Below are positions 15,434-23,672 of a stretch of DNA of 64,000 nt, piece after piece (the first letter of the stretch is position 1; every line of letters begins with the position of its first letter). A program made the translations under genes and the position numbers. The notes below the pieces were generated by a model. The model did no database searches, was not told the DNA's origin, and was given only the letters and a program-made list of their open reading frames with translations. Source of the stretch: Catellatospora bangladeshensis (GTDB lineage: Bacteria; Actinomycetota; Actinomycetes; Mycobacteriales; Micromonosporaceae); contig NZ_BONF01000025.1 of assembly GCF_016862575.1 (NCBI RefSeq), forward strand, positions 62,001 to 126,000, given 5' to 3'.

Positions 15434-16207
15434 TCACGCCCGGGCGGTGACCAGGTAGAAGGTGAATCCGGCGAGGAACGGATCCGTTCGGAGGCGGTGA
15501 AGCCATCCTCCGGCCTCCGCTTCGGTGAACACGGCAGCCGCGACGGCCCGCGCCGAGTTACGACGTAGCCCCAGGATCTGGTCGGCCGTCTCGAAGTCTC
15601 GGAAGACCACCGAAACGGCCTCCACCGAGTTGATCTCGAAACCGGCCACGGTGGACAGCCGCACCAGATCGCGGCCGACTGTCGCGTTTCGCACCCGCCC
15701 GGCGACGAAACGCGAGAATCGTCGGCTCGTCGTCACGTCTTCGTCAGCCACCACGAGAGAGTCCCAGTCCGGCTCGGCCATGCCGAACAGGCCGCCGGGC
15801 CGAAGCACCCGACGGGCCTGCGCGATCGCCGCCCCAGGGTCGTCCACGTGCTGCAGGACGCGATCCGTCCGTGCCCGGTCGACGCAGGAGTCGGCGAGCG
15901 GAAGGTCGTGCACGTCGCCTCTGCGCAACTCGACGTTGGGGCGGTCCGCGAGCCGCCTACCGGCTTCCGCCAGCATCCGCGGTTCACGATCGATGCCGAT
16001 CACCGAACCGGTCTCGCCGACGGCATCGGCCAACCGGCCGAGGTCGGTGCCAGGTCCGCATCCGATGTCCACCACCGCGTGCCCCGGCGACAGGTCGAGA
16101 GCGCCGAGGAACCGCTGCTTGTAGTCCTGGCCTACCGCGGTGCCGGCGGCGGCATCCAGATAGGTGATCGGGTCCGGCGCTGCCATCGCCTCGGCGTGCT
16201 GAGTCAT
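15434..16207 (-). CDS. Class I SAM-dependent methyltransferase (257 aa)
   Basis: ATG 16207 chosen over an upstream TTG. Motif I VVDIGCGPGTDLG (near residues 45-57), an acidic residue at the end of beta-2 (IGIDRE), and motif IV/post-I signatures (NVELRRGDVHDLPLADSCVD, LRPGGLFGMAEPDW) identify a Methyltransf_11/UbiE-like enzyme. The substrate is not deducible; small-molecule O- or C-methylation is typical. The convergent gap to the beta-propeller gene is 34 bp with only a weak CTGCC/GGCAG hairpin. Confidence 0.85.
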   Translation of the reverse strand: MTQHAEAMAAPDPITYLDAAAGTAVGQDYKQRFLGALDLSPGHAVVDIGCGPGTDLGRLADAVGETGSVIGIDREPRMLAEAGRRLADRPNVELRRGDVHDLPLADSCVDRARTDRVLQHVDDPGAAIAQARRVLRPGGLFGMAEPDWDSLVVADEDVTTSRRFSRFVAGRVRNATVGRDLVRLSTVAGFEINSVEAVSVVFRDFETADQILGLRRNSARAVAAAVFTEAEAGGWLHRLRTDPFLAGFTFYLVTARA

Positions 16208-16333
16208 TCGTCCACCCAACACGAGGTTCCGCTCGGTTCGGTGAAGCAGTTGTGCAGAAACGTGGTAGTGGTCTGCCGGTGGGGCTCCCGCTGAAGACGG
16301 GGTGGGTGGAGGGGTCCTGGCCGTGGCGCCCGG

Positions 16334-16684
16334 CTACGGCAGCTGAACGTACACCCTGGTCCAGGGCTGGTCGCCGAGCAGCCGCCAGCGGTGCCCGCCG
16401 CCCGCGGTGTCCTCGGCCAGCAGCACGTCGCCCGGCCCTAGCCGGCACGTCTCGCCGTCCCGGGTGGTGAACTCCAGGGCGCCGGTCAGGGTGAGCACGT
16501 ACTGCCGGTGGGGTGCGTCGTGCCACTCCAGCCGCGCGCCCGGCGGGCTCTGCTGGAAGCGCACCGGTCCGGCGGGCAGCCAGCCGGTGGCCAGGTCGAT
16601 TCCGTGCTGGTCGAGCCGCATGGCGGACTGCTCGATGTGCGACTGCCCGTCCCCGCCGGTGTAGAGGCGGACCAGGCGGATCAT
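16334..16684 (-). CDS. Small cupin-domain protein (116 aa)
   Basis: The start codon overlaps the stop of the upstream solute-binding-like gene (ATGA at 16681-16684), so translation is coupled. The single-domain beta-barrel has the cupin-like patterns WHDAPHRQYVLTLTGALEFTTRDGE and LGPGDVLLAEDTAGGGHRW. The probable metal ligands are His, Gln/Tyr and a late His, which deviates from the canonical HxH pair, so metal use is uncertain. Probably binds or modifies the ligand handled by its partner gene. Confidence 0.75.
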   Translation of the reverse strand: MIRLVRLYTGGDGQSHIEQSAMRLDQHGIDLATGWLPAGPVRFQQSPPGARLEWHDAPHRQYVLTLTGALEFTTRDGETCRLGPGDVLLAEDTAGGGHRWRLLGDQPWTRVYVQLP

Positions 16685-17403
16685 ATCAGCACCGCCGTCG
16701 CCGCGGGGTCGCTGCCCGCCAGCCAGCGACCGCCGATGCGGGCCAGCTCGCCGGAGCGGCGGATCGCCTCCTGGGCGGCGTCGAGCTGTCCGGCCAGCGC
16801 GGCGTCGTCGAGGGCGACCGCCATCGCGATCAGCTCGGTGGTGATGCCGGTCTGCGCGATGCGCAGCTTCGGCCGGTCGGCGACGAGCCGGCGCAGCACT
16901 GGTTCGAGCTTCATGAAGCCGCCGATGGCGCCCTGTTCGAGGTCGTCGAGGGCGGTGCCTATCTCGCCGTAGGCGTAGACCTTCACCCCGGCGATCCGCC
17001 CCGCGGTGTGCAGACCCTCGGCCACGGGCTGGGAGGTGTTGCCGTCCTGCACGCCCAGGATCAGGCCGGTCAGGTCGCCGGTGCCGCGCACACCGGGGGC
17101 GGCGGTGGCGTCGACCGCCAGGCTCTGGCCGGAGCGCAGGTACGGCGTACACCAGCGGGCCAGGGTGCGGCGGTGCTCGGTGACCGTCGCCCCGGAAGCG
17201 ACCAGGTCGATGCTCCGGCCGAGCAGCGCGAAGATTCCCTCGAAGTCGGCGCCTTCGTACCGGTGCAGCTCGACCGGCCGCCCGAGCCCCGCCGCGAGGG
17301 CGTGCACGAGGTCGAGGTCGAGGCCCGCCGGGGGCGAGCCCGGCACCTCGAACGGCGGGTCGGGAAAGGCCGACCCCACGCGCAGCGGTGCCCTACCGGC
17401 CAA
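16681..17403 (-). CDS. Solute-binding-protein-like (SBP family 3) protein without export signal
   Basis: TTG 17403 was chosen because AGGGGAG precedes it; the frame is open further upstream to 17487. Motifs LRVGSAFPDPPFEV, GLDLDLVHALAAGLG, FEGIFALLGRSIDLVASGATVTEHR and FMKLEPVLRRLV match family 3 amino-acid-binding folds, related to cyclohexadienyl dehydratases. No signal peptide or lipobox is seen with either start, and no ABC permease or ATPase is nearby. A cytoplasmic sensor or enzyme derived from this fold is therefore plausible. Coupled to the downstream cupin. Confidence 0.65.
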   Translation of the reverse strand: MAGRAPLRVGSAFPDPPFEVPGSPPAGLDLDLVHALAAGLGRPVELHRYEGADFEGIFALLGRSIDLVASGATVTEHRRTLARWCTPYLRSGQSLAVDATAAPGVRGTGDLTGLILGVQDGNTSQPVAEGLHTAGRIAGVKVYAYGEIGTALDDLEQGAIGGFMKLEPVLRRLVADRPKLRIAQTGITTELIAMAVALDDAALAGQLDAAQEAIRRSGELARIGGRWLAGSDPAATAVLI

Positions 17404-17609
17404 CCCTCGACTCCCCTGATCAGCGCCTAGACCTGGGCAAAGGCTAACCTCGCACGCAGCCGCAGCGTGGCCGTTCGGCCCTGCCACCCCGGCCGCCGTC
17501 TGGTCGGGGGCGGACCAGCGCGGCTGTCCCGGGGCGGGCGCACCCCGGACGACAGGGGCGGCGGCGCGTGGGAGACTCGACGCGACAGCGGCAGCAGCGG
17601 GAGGTGTGC

Positions 17610-18512
17610 ATGTTCGATCATTTCGTGTGGTCCGTGCTCGTCGCTCCCGCGCTGGTCGCCGTCGCGGTGCGAGTGCTGGCCGACCGGCTCGCGCCGGGGC
17701 GCGCGGCCCGGGTCGTGGCCTGGTCGGCGGCGGCCACGGCGGTCGGCAGCATGATCAATCTGCTGGTGTTCACGCTGGTGGCGGTCGCCGAGACCCCGGC
17801 CGCGGCGGAGGCTTTCGGCTGGTCCGCGCGCACCGTGCACGACGACACCGCGCAGGTCGCCTGGGTGCCCTGGCTCAGCGTGGCGCTGCTGGCCGGGGCG
17901 GCCGGCGCCGTCGCGGTGCGGGCGCGGCGCCACCGCCGGACGCTCGCCGAGGCCCGCCGGTACAGCGACGGCACGGCGACCGTGCTGGTGCTGCCCGACG
18001 CCCGGCCGCAGGCGTTCGCGGTGCCGGGCCGGCCCGGCCGGGTGGTGGTGACCACCGGGATGCGCGAGCAGCTGTCCGAGCCGCAGTTCGACGCCGTGAT
18101 CGCACACGAGCGGGCGCACCTGGAGGCCGGGCACCACCGGCTCGTCGCCGTCGCCGACGTGGCCGCGGCATCGCATCCGGCGCTGTGGTGGGTCGCCCGG
18201 CACGTCGGTTACCTGGTCGAGCGGGCCGCCGACGAGCAGGCGGCGCGGGCGGTCGGCAGCCGCCGCACGGTCGCGCACGCCATCGGCACGGCGTCCCTGG
18301 CCGGTGCGCCGGCAGCGGGGCTGGGCCTGCACGCGGCGGCGCGGCCGGGTGTGGTCCCGCGGCGGGTCGCCAGCCTGCTGCGCCCGCCCCGGCAGGCGGG
18401 GTGGCCCTGGTATGTCCTGCCCGCCGCGCTGGCCGCCTCGTCGCTGGTCTGGACCGTGGAGGCGGTCGTCGACTTCTTCGAGCTGCTCGCCTCGGCCAGC
18501 CTGCCCGGCTGA
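17610..18512 (+). CDS. M56/M48-type membrane metallopeptidase (BlaR1-like, no sensor domain)
   Basis: ATG 17610 after GGGAGG. The 300-aa protein has about four transmembrane segments and a cytoplasmic zinc site HERAH at about residues 168-172 (HExxH form), followed by the ADEQAAR ligand region. This is the BlaR1/MecR1 peptidase module without a C-terminal penicillin-binding sensor. The M56 enzyme typically cleaves its partner BlaI-type repressor, whose gene follows 57 bp downstream. Usual BlaI-BlaR1 gene order is reversed here. Confidence 0.85.
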   Translation: MFDHFVWSVLVAPALVAVAVRVLADRLAPGRAARVVAWSAAATAVGSMINLLVFTLVAVAETPAAAEAFGWSARTVHDDTAQVAWVPWLSVALLAGAAGAVAVRARRHRRTLAEARRYSDGTATVLVLPDARPQAFAVPGRPGRVVVTTGMREQLSEPQFDAVIAHERAHLEAGHHRLVAVADVAAASHPALWWVARHVGYLVERAADEQAARAVGSRRTVAHAIGTASLAGAPAAGLGLHAAARPGVVPRRVASLLRPPRQAGWPWYVLPAALAASSLVWTVEAVVDFFELLASASLPG

Positions 18513-18569
18513 TCTTCGCCCCGGCGGGGACGCCGGGTAGCGGAGAACGGGACGATAGAGTCGGAACCG

Positions 18570-18974
18570 ATGAGCACTCGCCGACCAGACGCCAGCGCGG
18601 ACGCGCCCGATCCCGGCCGCCGCCGCTCCGGCGAGCTGGAGTCGCAGATCGTCACGGTGCTGACCGCGGCCGAGACGGCGCTGACCCCCGGCGAGGTGCG
18701 CGAGCGGCTGGCCCCGCAGAGCGACCTGGCGTACAGCACGGTCGTCACGATCCTCACCCGGCTGCATGCCAAGGGCGCGGTGATCCGCGAGCGCGACGGG
18801 CGGGCGTACCGCTACGCCGCCCTGCGCGACGCCGCCGGGCTGGTCGCCGATCGGATGACCCGGCTGCTGACCGCCGAGTCCGATCACGGCTCGGTGCTGC
18901 GGCGCTTCGTGGGCAGCCTCGACGCCGACGACGAGCGTTTCCTGCGCGAGCTGCTGCGCGACGGGGACGAGTAG
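18570..18974 (+). CDS. BlaI/MecI/CopY-family repressor (134 aa)
   Basis: Winged-helix over residues 18-95 with the family signature LTPGEVRERL...LAYSTVVTILTRLHAKGAVIRERDGRAYRYAA. A C-terminal dimerisation helix region follows (VLRRFVGSLDADDERFLRELL). BlaI proteins bind TACA/TGTA-type palindromes as dimers and are inactivated by proteolysis. A perfect palindrome of this kind lies immediately downstream at 18992-19016, inside the efeU promoter, and none is obvious upstream of the M56 gene. Its regulated target may therefore be efeUOB. Confidence 0.88.
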   Translation: MSTRRPDASADAPDPGRRRSGELESQIVTVLTAAETALTPGEVRERLAPQSDLAYSTVVTILTRLHAKGAVIRERDGRAYRYAALRDAAGLVADRMTRLLTAESDHGSVLRRFVGSLDADDERFLRELLRDGDE

Positions 18975-18990
18975 CCCGTACACCCCCGGC

Positions 18991-19020
18991 TTGACTTCTA
19001 CTCACTGTAGAAGTCAGGAT
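18991..19020 (+). promoter_or_regulatory. efeU promoter overlapped by a BlaI-type palindrome
   Basis: -35 TTGACT (18991-18996), an 18-bp spacer, then -10 CAGGAT (19015-19020). The spacer and -35 lie within a perfect dyad with 10-bp arms TGACTTCTAC/GTAGAAGTCA (18992-19016, 5-bp centre). The minus strand reads CTACAGTGAGTAG, close to the actinobacterial BlaI-type box. Confidence 0.6.
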
Positions 19021-19022
19021 GC

Positions 19023-19056
19023 TTAGGCAATCCTAATTTAGGAAAGGCTCACCTGG
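19023..19056 (+). promoter_or_regulatory. Two overlapping IdeR/DmdR-like iron boxes
   Basis: TTAGGCAATCCTAATTTAG (19023-19041) and the 19-mer starting TTAGGAAAGG (19038-19056) each match the DtxR/IdeR consensus TTAGGTTAGCCTAACCTAA at 13 of 19 positions by hand count. They lie just downstream of the -10, as expected for Fe(II)-dependent repression of efeUOB. Confidence 0.6.
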
Positions 19057-19106
19057 CACCGGCTGGGGCGGGCCGATCGATGCTGCCCGCAAGCCGAGGT
19101 GCCGCC

Positions 19107-19976
19107 ATGTCCAACGTGTTCCTGCCGACGTACCTCATCGGGCTGCGTGAGGGCCTGGAGGCGACGCTGGTCGTCACCATCCTGGTGGCGTTCCTGGTCA
19201 AGACCGACCGCCGGGACCGGCTCCGCTACGTCTGGACCGGGGTCGGCGTCGCTGCGGCGCTGTCGGTCGGCTTCGCCGCGGTGCTGCAGTACACGAGCGC
19301 ACACCTGGAGTTCGAGCGCCAGGAGCTGTTCGAGGCGGTCACCTCGATCCTGGCCGTGGCCTTCGTCACGTGGATGATCTTCTGGATGCGGCGGGCCGCC
19401 CGGTCCATCTCCGGCGACCTGCGCGCCCGGCTCGACGCCGCCATCGCGCTCGGCCCGCTGGCCGTCGTCGTCACCGCCTTCCTCGCCGTCGCGCGCGAGG
19501 GCCTGGAGACCGCGCTCATCTTCTTCGCGACCGTGCAGGGCGCCACCTCGACCTGGTCGGTGACCGCGATCCTGGGCGGCATCGCGACCTCGGTCGTGCT
19601 CGGCTTCCTGATGTACCGCAGCGCGCTGCGGATCAACCTCACCCGCTTCTTCACCTGGACCGGCGTGCTGCTGGTGCTGGTCGCCGCGGGCATCTTCAAG
19701 TACGGCGTGCACGACCTGCTCGAAGCGGGCGTGCTGCCGGGCCTGAACAACCTCGCCTTCGACATCTCCGGCACGCTGCCGCCCACCACCTGGTACGCCG
19801 AGCTGCTGCGCGGGACGCTCAACTTCACGCCCGCCCCGACGGTCCTGGAGACCGTCGCGTGGCTCGCGTACGCGATCCCGGTGCTCGTGCTGTTCCTGCT
19901 GCCGCACCGGGCGCGCGCCGCCGCGCCCGCCCCGGCCCCCGCTCCCGCGCCGGTCCCCACCGGCAGCGACCGCTGA
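19107..19976 (+). CDS. efeU: EfeU/FTR1-family iron permease
   Basis: ATG 19107 chosen so that the first membrane helix begins at once. The 289-aa protein has about seven transmembrane segments and the two diagnostic iron-binding motifs REGLE at residues 14-18 and 130-134. The tail is a Pro-Ala-rich low-complexity run (PAPAPAPAP). EfeU transports ferrous/ferric iron across the membrane, with EfeO and EfeB, encoded directly downstream. Promoter with BlaI-like and IdeR-like sites upstream, so iron-repressed expression is likely. Confidence 0.95.
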   Translation: MSNVFLPTYLIGLREGLEATLVVTILVAFLVKTDRRDRLRYVWTGVGVAAALSVGFAAVLQYTSAHLEFERQELFEAVTSILAVAFVTWMIFWMRRAARSISGDLRARLDAAIALGPLAVVVTAFLAVAREGLETALIFFATVQGATSTWSVTAILGGIATSVVLGFLMYRSALRINLTRFFTWTGVLLVLVAAGIFKYGVHDLLEAGVLPGLNNLAFDISGTLPPTTWYAELLRGTLNFTPAPTVLETVAWLAYAIPVLVLFLLPHRARAAAPAPAPAPAPVPTGSDR

Positions 19977-20002
19977 AACCCTTCAACACAGGAGTCACCC
20001 CC

Positions 20003-21130
20003 ATGCGCAAGCTCCCGGCACTCACGGCGGCCGCCGTACTCGGCCTGAGCCTGTCGGCCTGCACCAGCGACCCGGAGCCGGCCGCGCCCGGCGACGCCAC
20101 CGGCCCGATCGCGGTCAAGGCCACCGACGCGACCTGCGAGGTCGGCCGCGCCGAGACCGCCGCGGGCACGGTCACCTTCACCGTCAGCAACGGCGGCGCG
20201 AAGGTCACCGAGTTCTACGTGTACGCCGCCGGGGACCGGGTGATGGGCGAGGTCGAGAACATCGCCCCCGGGCTGACCCGCGAGCTGAAGGTCGAGCTGA
20301 CCGCCGGCACGTACGAGACCGCCTGCAAGCCGGGCATGATCGGCAAGGGCATCCGCAACGGGTTCAAGGTGACCGGCTCGGCCGCGCCGCTGACCGCCGA
20401 CGCGAAGCTGGCCGAGGCCACCGCGAACTACCAGCGCTACGTGCGCAGCCAGACCGCCGCGCTGCTGCCCAAGACCGAGGAGTTCGTGGCCGCCGTCAAG
20501 GCCGGCGACGCGGAGAAGGCCAAGGCGCTGTTCCCGGTGGCCCGCACCTACTGGGAGCGGATCGAGCCGGTCGCCGAGATCTTCGGCGACCTGGACCCGA
20601 AGATCGACGGCCGCGCCGAGGTGATCGAGGAGGGCATGCCCTTCACCGGCTTCCACCGCCTCGAGCAGGACCTCTGGGAGAAGAAGGACATCAGCAAGTC
20701 CGGCCCGATCGCCGACCAGCTGCTGGTCGACGTGAAGGAGATCGTGGCCAAGGCGAACGCGGAGCAGCTGTCCCCGCTGCAGCTGGCCAACGGCGCCAAG
20801 GAGCTGCTGGACGAGGTCGCCAGCGGCAAGATCACCGGCGAGGAGGACCGCTACTCGCACACCGACCTGTGGGACTTCGCCGCCAACGTCGAGGGCTCCA
20901 AGGCCGCCGTGCAGGCGCTGCGCCCGACCCTGGAGGAGCGCGCGCCGGAGCTGGTCACCGCGCTGGACGCGGCGTTCGCCGCCGTCGACACCGCGCTCGG
21001 CAAGCACCGCGCCGGTGACGGCTGGAAGCTGCACAACCAGCTGACCCAGGCCGAGCTGAAGGAGCTGAGCGACGTCATCAACGCGCTCGCCGAGCCCATC
21101 AGCAAGGTCGCCGCGGTCGTCGCGAAGTAG
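20003..21130 (+). CDS. efeO: EfeO iron-uptake lipoprotein (cupredoxin + M75 imelysin-like)
   Basis: ATG after AGGAG, 26 bp behind efeU. Lipoprotein signal with lipobox LSAC (Cys at residue 20). Residues about 35-125 form the cupredoxin domain (ATDATCEVGRAETAAGTVTFTVSNGG.KVTEFYVY). Residues about 140-375 form the M75/imelysin domain with the metal motif HRLE in GFHRLEQDLW and the E.YSHTDLWDFAANVEG signature. It likely captures iron outside the membrane and hands it to EfeU. 375 aa matches full-length EfeO. Confidence 0.95.
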   Translation: MRKLPALTAAAVLGLSLSACTSDPEPAAPGDATGPIAVKATDATCEVGRAETAAGTVTFTVSNGGAKVTEFYVYAAGDRVMGEVENIAPGLTRELKVELTAGTYETACKPGMIGKGIRNGFKVTGSAAPLTADAKLAEATANYQRYVRSQTAALLPKTEEFVAAVKAGDAEKAKALFPVARTYWERIEPVAEIFGDLDPKIDGRAEVIEEGMPFTGFHRLEQDLWEKKDISKSGPIADQLLVDVKEIVAKANAEQLSPLQLANGAKELLDEVASGKITGEEDRYSHTDLWDFAANVEGSKAAVQALRPTLEERAPELVTALDAAFAAVDTALGKHRAGDGWKLHNQLTQAELKELSDVINALAEPISKVAAVVAK

Positions 21131-21202
21131 TCCCCTCGGTGCGGTGGGCCGTCCACGCGGACAGCCCACCGCACCGGCACCGATCCCCGGAGTGTGAGAC
21201 AG

Positions 21203-22459
21203 ATGGTTTCGCGACGAGCAGCGCTGACCGCCACCGGCATCGGCCTGGTGGGCGTGGCCGCCACCGCCGCCGTGAGCGCGGCGACCGCCGACCCCGAGCC
21301 CGCCGCCGCCCCGGCGTTCGACGGCGCGGTCCCCTTCTTCGGCGAGCACCAGGCCGGCATCGTCACGCCCGCACAGGACCGGCTGCACTTCGCCGCCTTC
21401 GACGTGATCACCAAGGACCGCGCGAAGCTCGTCGAGATGCTGCGCGAGTGGACCGCGGCCGCCGCCCGGATGACCCAGGGCCGCGACGCGGGCACGCTCG
21501 GCGCCGTCGGCGGCCAGCCCGAGGCGCCGCCGGACGACACCGGCGAGGCGCTCGGACTGCCGCCCTCCGGGCTCACCCTCACCATCGGCTTCGGCCGCAG
21601 CCTGTTCCGCGACGCCGCGGGCGTCGACCGGTTCGGCATCGCCGACCGGCTGCCCGCCGCGCTGGAGGCGCTCCCCCACTTCCCCGGCGACGCGCTGCGC
21701 CCCGAGATCAGCGACGGCGACCTGTGCGTACAGGCCTGCGCCAACGATCCGCAGGTGGCCGTGCACGCGATCCGCAACCTCGCGCGCATCGGGTTCGGCG
21801 TGGTCAGCATCCGCTACTCGCAGCTGGGCTTCGGGCGCACGTCGAGCACCTCGCGTACGCAGACCACCCCGCGCAACCTGATGGGCTTCAAGGACGGCAC
21901 CCGCAACATGAAGCTGGAGGACGCCGAGCTGCTGCGTGAGCAGCTGTGGGCGCGTGCCGAGGACGGCGCGGCCTGGATGGCGGGCGGCAGCTACCTGGTC
22001 ACCCGGCGGATCCGGATGACGGTCGAGACGTGGGACCGGACGTCGCTGACCGAGCAGGAGGCGATCTTCGGCCGGGACAAGGGCGAGGGCGCGCCGCTTG
22101 GCAAGGCCAAGGAATTCGACGAGCCCGACTTCGACGCCAAGGGCGCCGACGGGCAGCCGATGATCGCCAAGGAGGCGCACATCCGGCTCGCCCACCCGGA
22201 TTTCAACAACGGGGCGCACCTGCTGCGACGCGGATACAACTTCGTGGACGGCACCGATGGGCTCGGACGGCTGGACGCGGGGTTGTTCTTCATGGCGTAC
22301 CAGCGTGACCCGCGTAAGCAGTTCGTGCCGGTGCAGCGCAGCCTGGCCCGCGCCGACGTGCTCAACGAGTACATCCGGCACGTGTCGAGCGGCCTGTGGG
22401 CCTGCCCGGCCGGCGTGACCGGCGACGGCGACCACTGGGGGCGCGCGCTGTTCAGCTGA
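21203..22459 (+). CDS. efeB: EfeB, Tat-exported DyP-type heme peroxidase
   Basis: ATG 21203 is preferred because GGAG lies 10 bp upstream; GTG 21194 would sit on top of that site. Residues 2-11 carry the twin-arginine motif (SRRAALTATG) followed by a hydrophobic segment, so export is folded with heme. The DyP signature GFKDGTRN near residue 233 supplies the catalytic Asp, and a late Arg/His set follows. EfeB is proposed to oxidise ferrous iron or release iron from heme for EfeUO. 418 aa is standard. A wobble-paired hairpin terminator follows. Confidence 0.95.
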   Translation: MVSRRAALTATGIGLVGVAATAAVSAATADPEPAAAPAFDGAVPFFGEHQAGIVTPAQDRLHFAAFDVITKDRAKLVEMLREWTAAAARMTQGRDAGTLGAVGGQPEAPPDDTGEALGLPPSGLTLTIGFGRSLFRDAAGVDRFGIADRLPAALEALPHFPGDALRPEISDGDLCVQACANDPQVAVHAIRNLARIGFGVVSIRYSQLGFGRTSSTSRTQTTPRNLMGFKDGTRNMKLEDAELLREQLWARAEDGAAWMAGGSYLVTRRIRMTVETWDRTSLTEQEAIFGRDKGEGAPLGKAKEFDEPDFDAKGADGQPMIAKEAHIRLAHPDFNNGAHLLRRGYNFVDGTDGLGRLDAGLFFMAYQRDPRKQFVPVQRSLARADVLNEYIRHVSSGLWACPAGVTGDGDHWGRALFS

Positions 22460-22480
22460 GTGACGGCTTTCAGCGAGGAT

Positions 22481-22505
22481 GGGTCCGGCTTGCCGAGCTG
22501 GACCC
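22481..22505 (+). terminator. Terminator of the efeUOB operon
   Basis: A 10-bp stem (GGGTCCGGCT/AGCTGGACCC with one G-U wobble) and 5-nt loop, 21 bp after the efeB stop. Confidence 0.65.
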
Positions 22506-22545
22506 GGTAAGTGCAGAGCCCCCAGCCAGACATGTGCCGCGAGAT

Positions 22546-22680
22546 CTACTCGCAGCTAACGTCGATCATCTCGGTCGGGACCGACCGCCAGCCGAGGAAC
22601 CTGCTGTACAGCACACCTGACTCGGCCGTGGGTATGTCCTGGCACGCCTCGAGGAAGAATCCGGACAGGTGCATCGTCAT
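22546..22680 (-). CDS. Small hypothetical protein (44 aa)
   Basis: The ATG has a strong CGGGAGG ribosome site. The sequence starts MTMHLSGFFLEACQDIPTA and ends DVSCE. It has two cysteines, no signal peptide and no recognised domain. It is divergent from the XRE regulator at 22926 and sits in the same gap, a common position for a small regulated product or antitoxin-like partner. Reality is uncertain because only the RBS and position support it. Confidence 0.4.
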   Translation of the reverse strand: MTMHLSGFFLEACQDIPTAESGVLYSRFLGWRSVPTEMIDVSCE

Positions 22681-22925
22681 CGGGGCCTCCCGCAGCTCGG
22701 TGGCGTTGGGGGAAGGGCGCCGGCTGCGGGTGACCGCATGACCATGGGAGATACGCCTGCGCCCTTCCCGGCACCCGCCGGTGCAAGGGTGCGATCTCGA
22801 ACCGGCGGGGCTCTGATGACAGAACCTATGAGCTGGGCGGGGACGCGGGAACGTCCCGGCAGACACTGCCGAGGACACTTTCCTGGTGTCGAAACGTCCC
22901 GCGTGTGTCCACTACGGTGAACTAC

Positions 22926-23672
22926 ATGAGCCACCGTCTGCGCTCGGCAATGCTGCGCGCTCAACTCGACTCCGCCGCCCTGGCCGTCGCCGTCGGCGTG
23001 GACGTCAAGACCGTCAACCGGTGGCTGGCAGGGCGCATCCCGCACCAGCGCACTCGCCTCGCCGTCGCGGTCGTGCTCGGTGAGACCGAAGCCGACCTGT
23101 GGCCTCATGCGCGCCCGGATCAGGCGCCGGGCACGAACGCACTGGCCGAGGTCGTCGGGGCCTATGCGCACCGCGCGGACATTCCCCAGCCGCTGTGGAC
23201 GTCGCTGCTGACGGGCGCGAGCGAGCGCATCGACCTGCTCGGGTATGCCTACCCGTTCATCCTGGAGTTGCTGCCCGACGCGATGGCCCGTATCGCGGAC
23301 AAATGCGCCTCTGGGGCGAGGGTGCGCATGGCGTTCGCCGACCCTGAATGCGCCCACGTGATCGAGCGCGACGGCCTCGAACAGATGGGCGGCACGCTGC
23401 CCGGCCGGATCCGCAACGCCCTGAACTTCCTGGACCCGCTGCACGAGGTGCCCGGCTGCCAGATCGGGCTGCACACGGTGCACCTGTACAACTCGGTGTT
23501 CCGATTCGACGATCAGATGATCGTCACGCCGCACCTGTTCCGGGCACGCGGATACCAGCACACGGCGCTGCACCTGCGGCGGCTGTCGCCACACGGGATC
23601 TTTGCGTCCTTCGCCGACCAGTTCGAGCAGATCTGGCAGACCGCTACTCCCTACCCGGCCGAGGCAGTCTGA
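22926..23672 (+). CDS. XRE-family regulator with C-terminal sensor domain (248 aa)
   Basis: ATG 22926 was chosen; GTG 22905 is possible. The helix-turn-helix spans residues 4-57 (LRSAMLRAQLDSAALAVAVGVDVKTVNRWLAGRIPHQRTR). The C-terminal ~150 residues (ERIDLLGYAYPFILELLPD, VRMAFADPECAHVI, LHTVHLYNSVFRFDDQMIVTPHLF) resemble the domain found in actinomycete XRE proteins paired with Nudix genes; I recall it as DUF5919-like but cannot confirm. Its stop overlaps the Nudix start by one base (TGATG), so the two are translationally coupled. Confidence 0.8.
   Translation: MSHRLRSAMLRAQLDSAALAVAVGVDVKTVNRWLAGRIPHQRTRLAVAVVLGETEADLWPHARPDQAPGTNALAEVVGAYAHRADIPQPLWTSLLTGASERIDLLGYAYPFILELLPDAMARIADKCASGARVRMAFADPECAHVIERDGLEQMGGTLPGRIRNALNFLDPLHEVPGCQIGLHTVHLYNSVFRFDDQMIVTPHLFRARGYQHTALHLRRLSPHGIFASFADQFEQIWQTATPYPAEAV

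Noticed and set aside
21194..21202. GTG 21194 as efeB start
   Set aside because: It overlaps the likely ribosome site; ATG 21203 has correct spacing and gives a classic Tat signal.
19226..22435. Very long open frame antisense to efeUOB (over 1000 codons)
   Set aside because: Third-position GC bias on the plus strand makes the antisense frame free of stops. Its product is low-complexity Val/Gly/Arg/Ala-rich, and the plus strand encodes three clear iron-uptake proteins.
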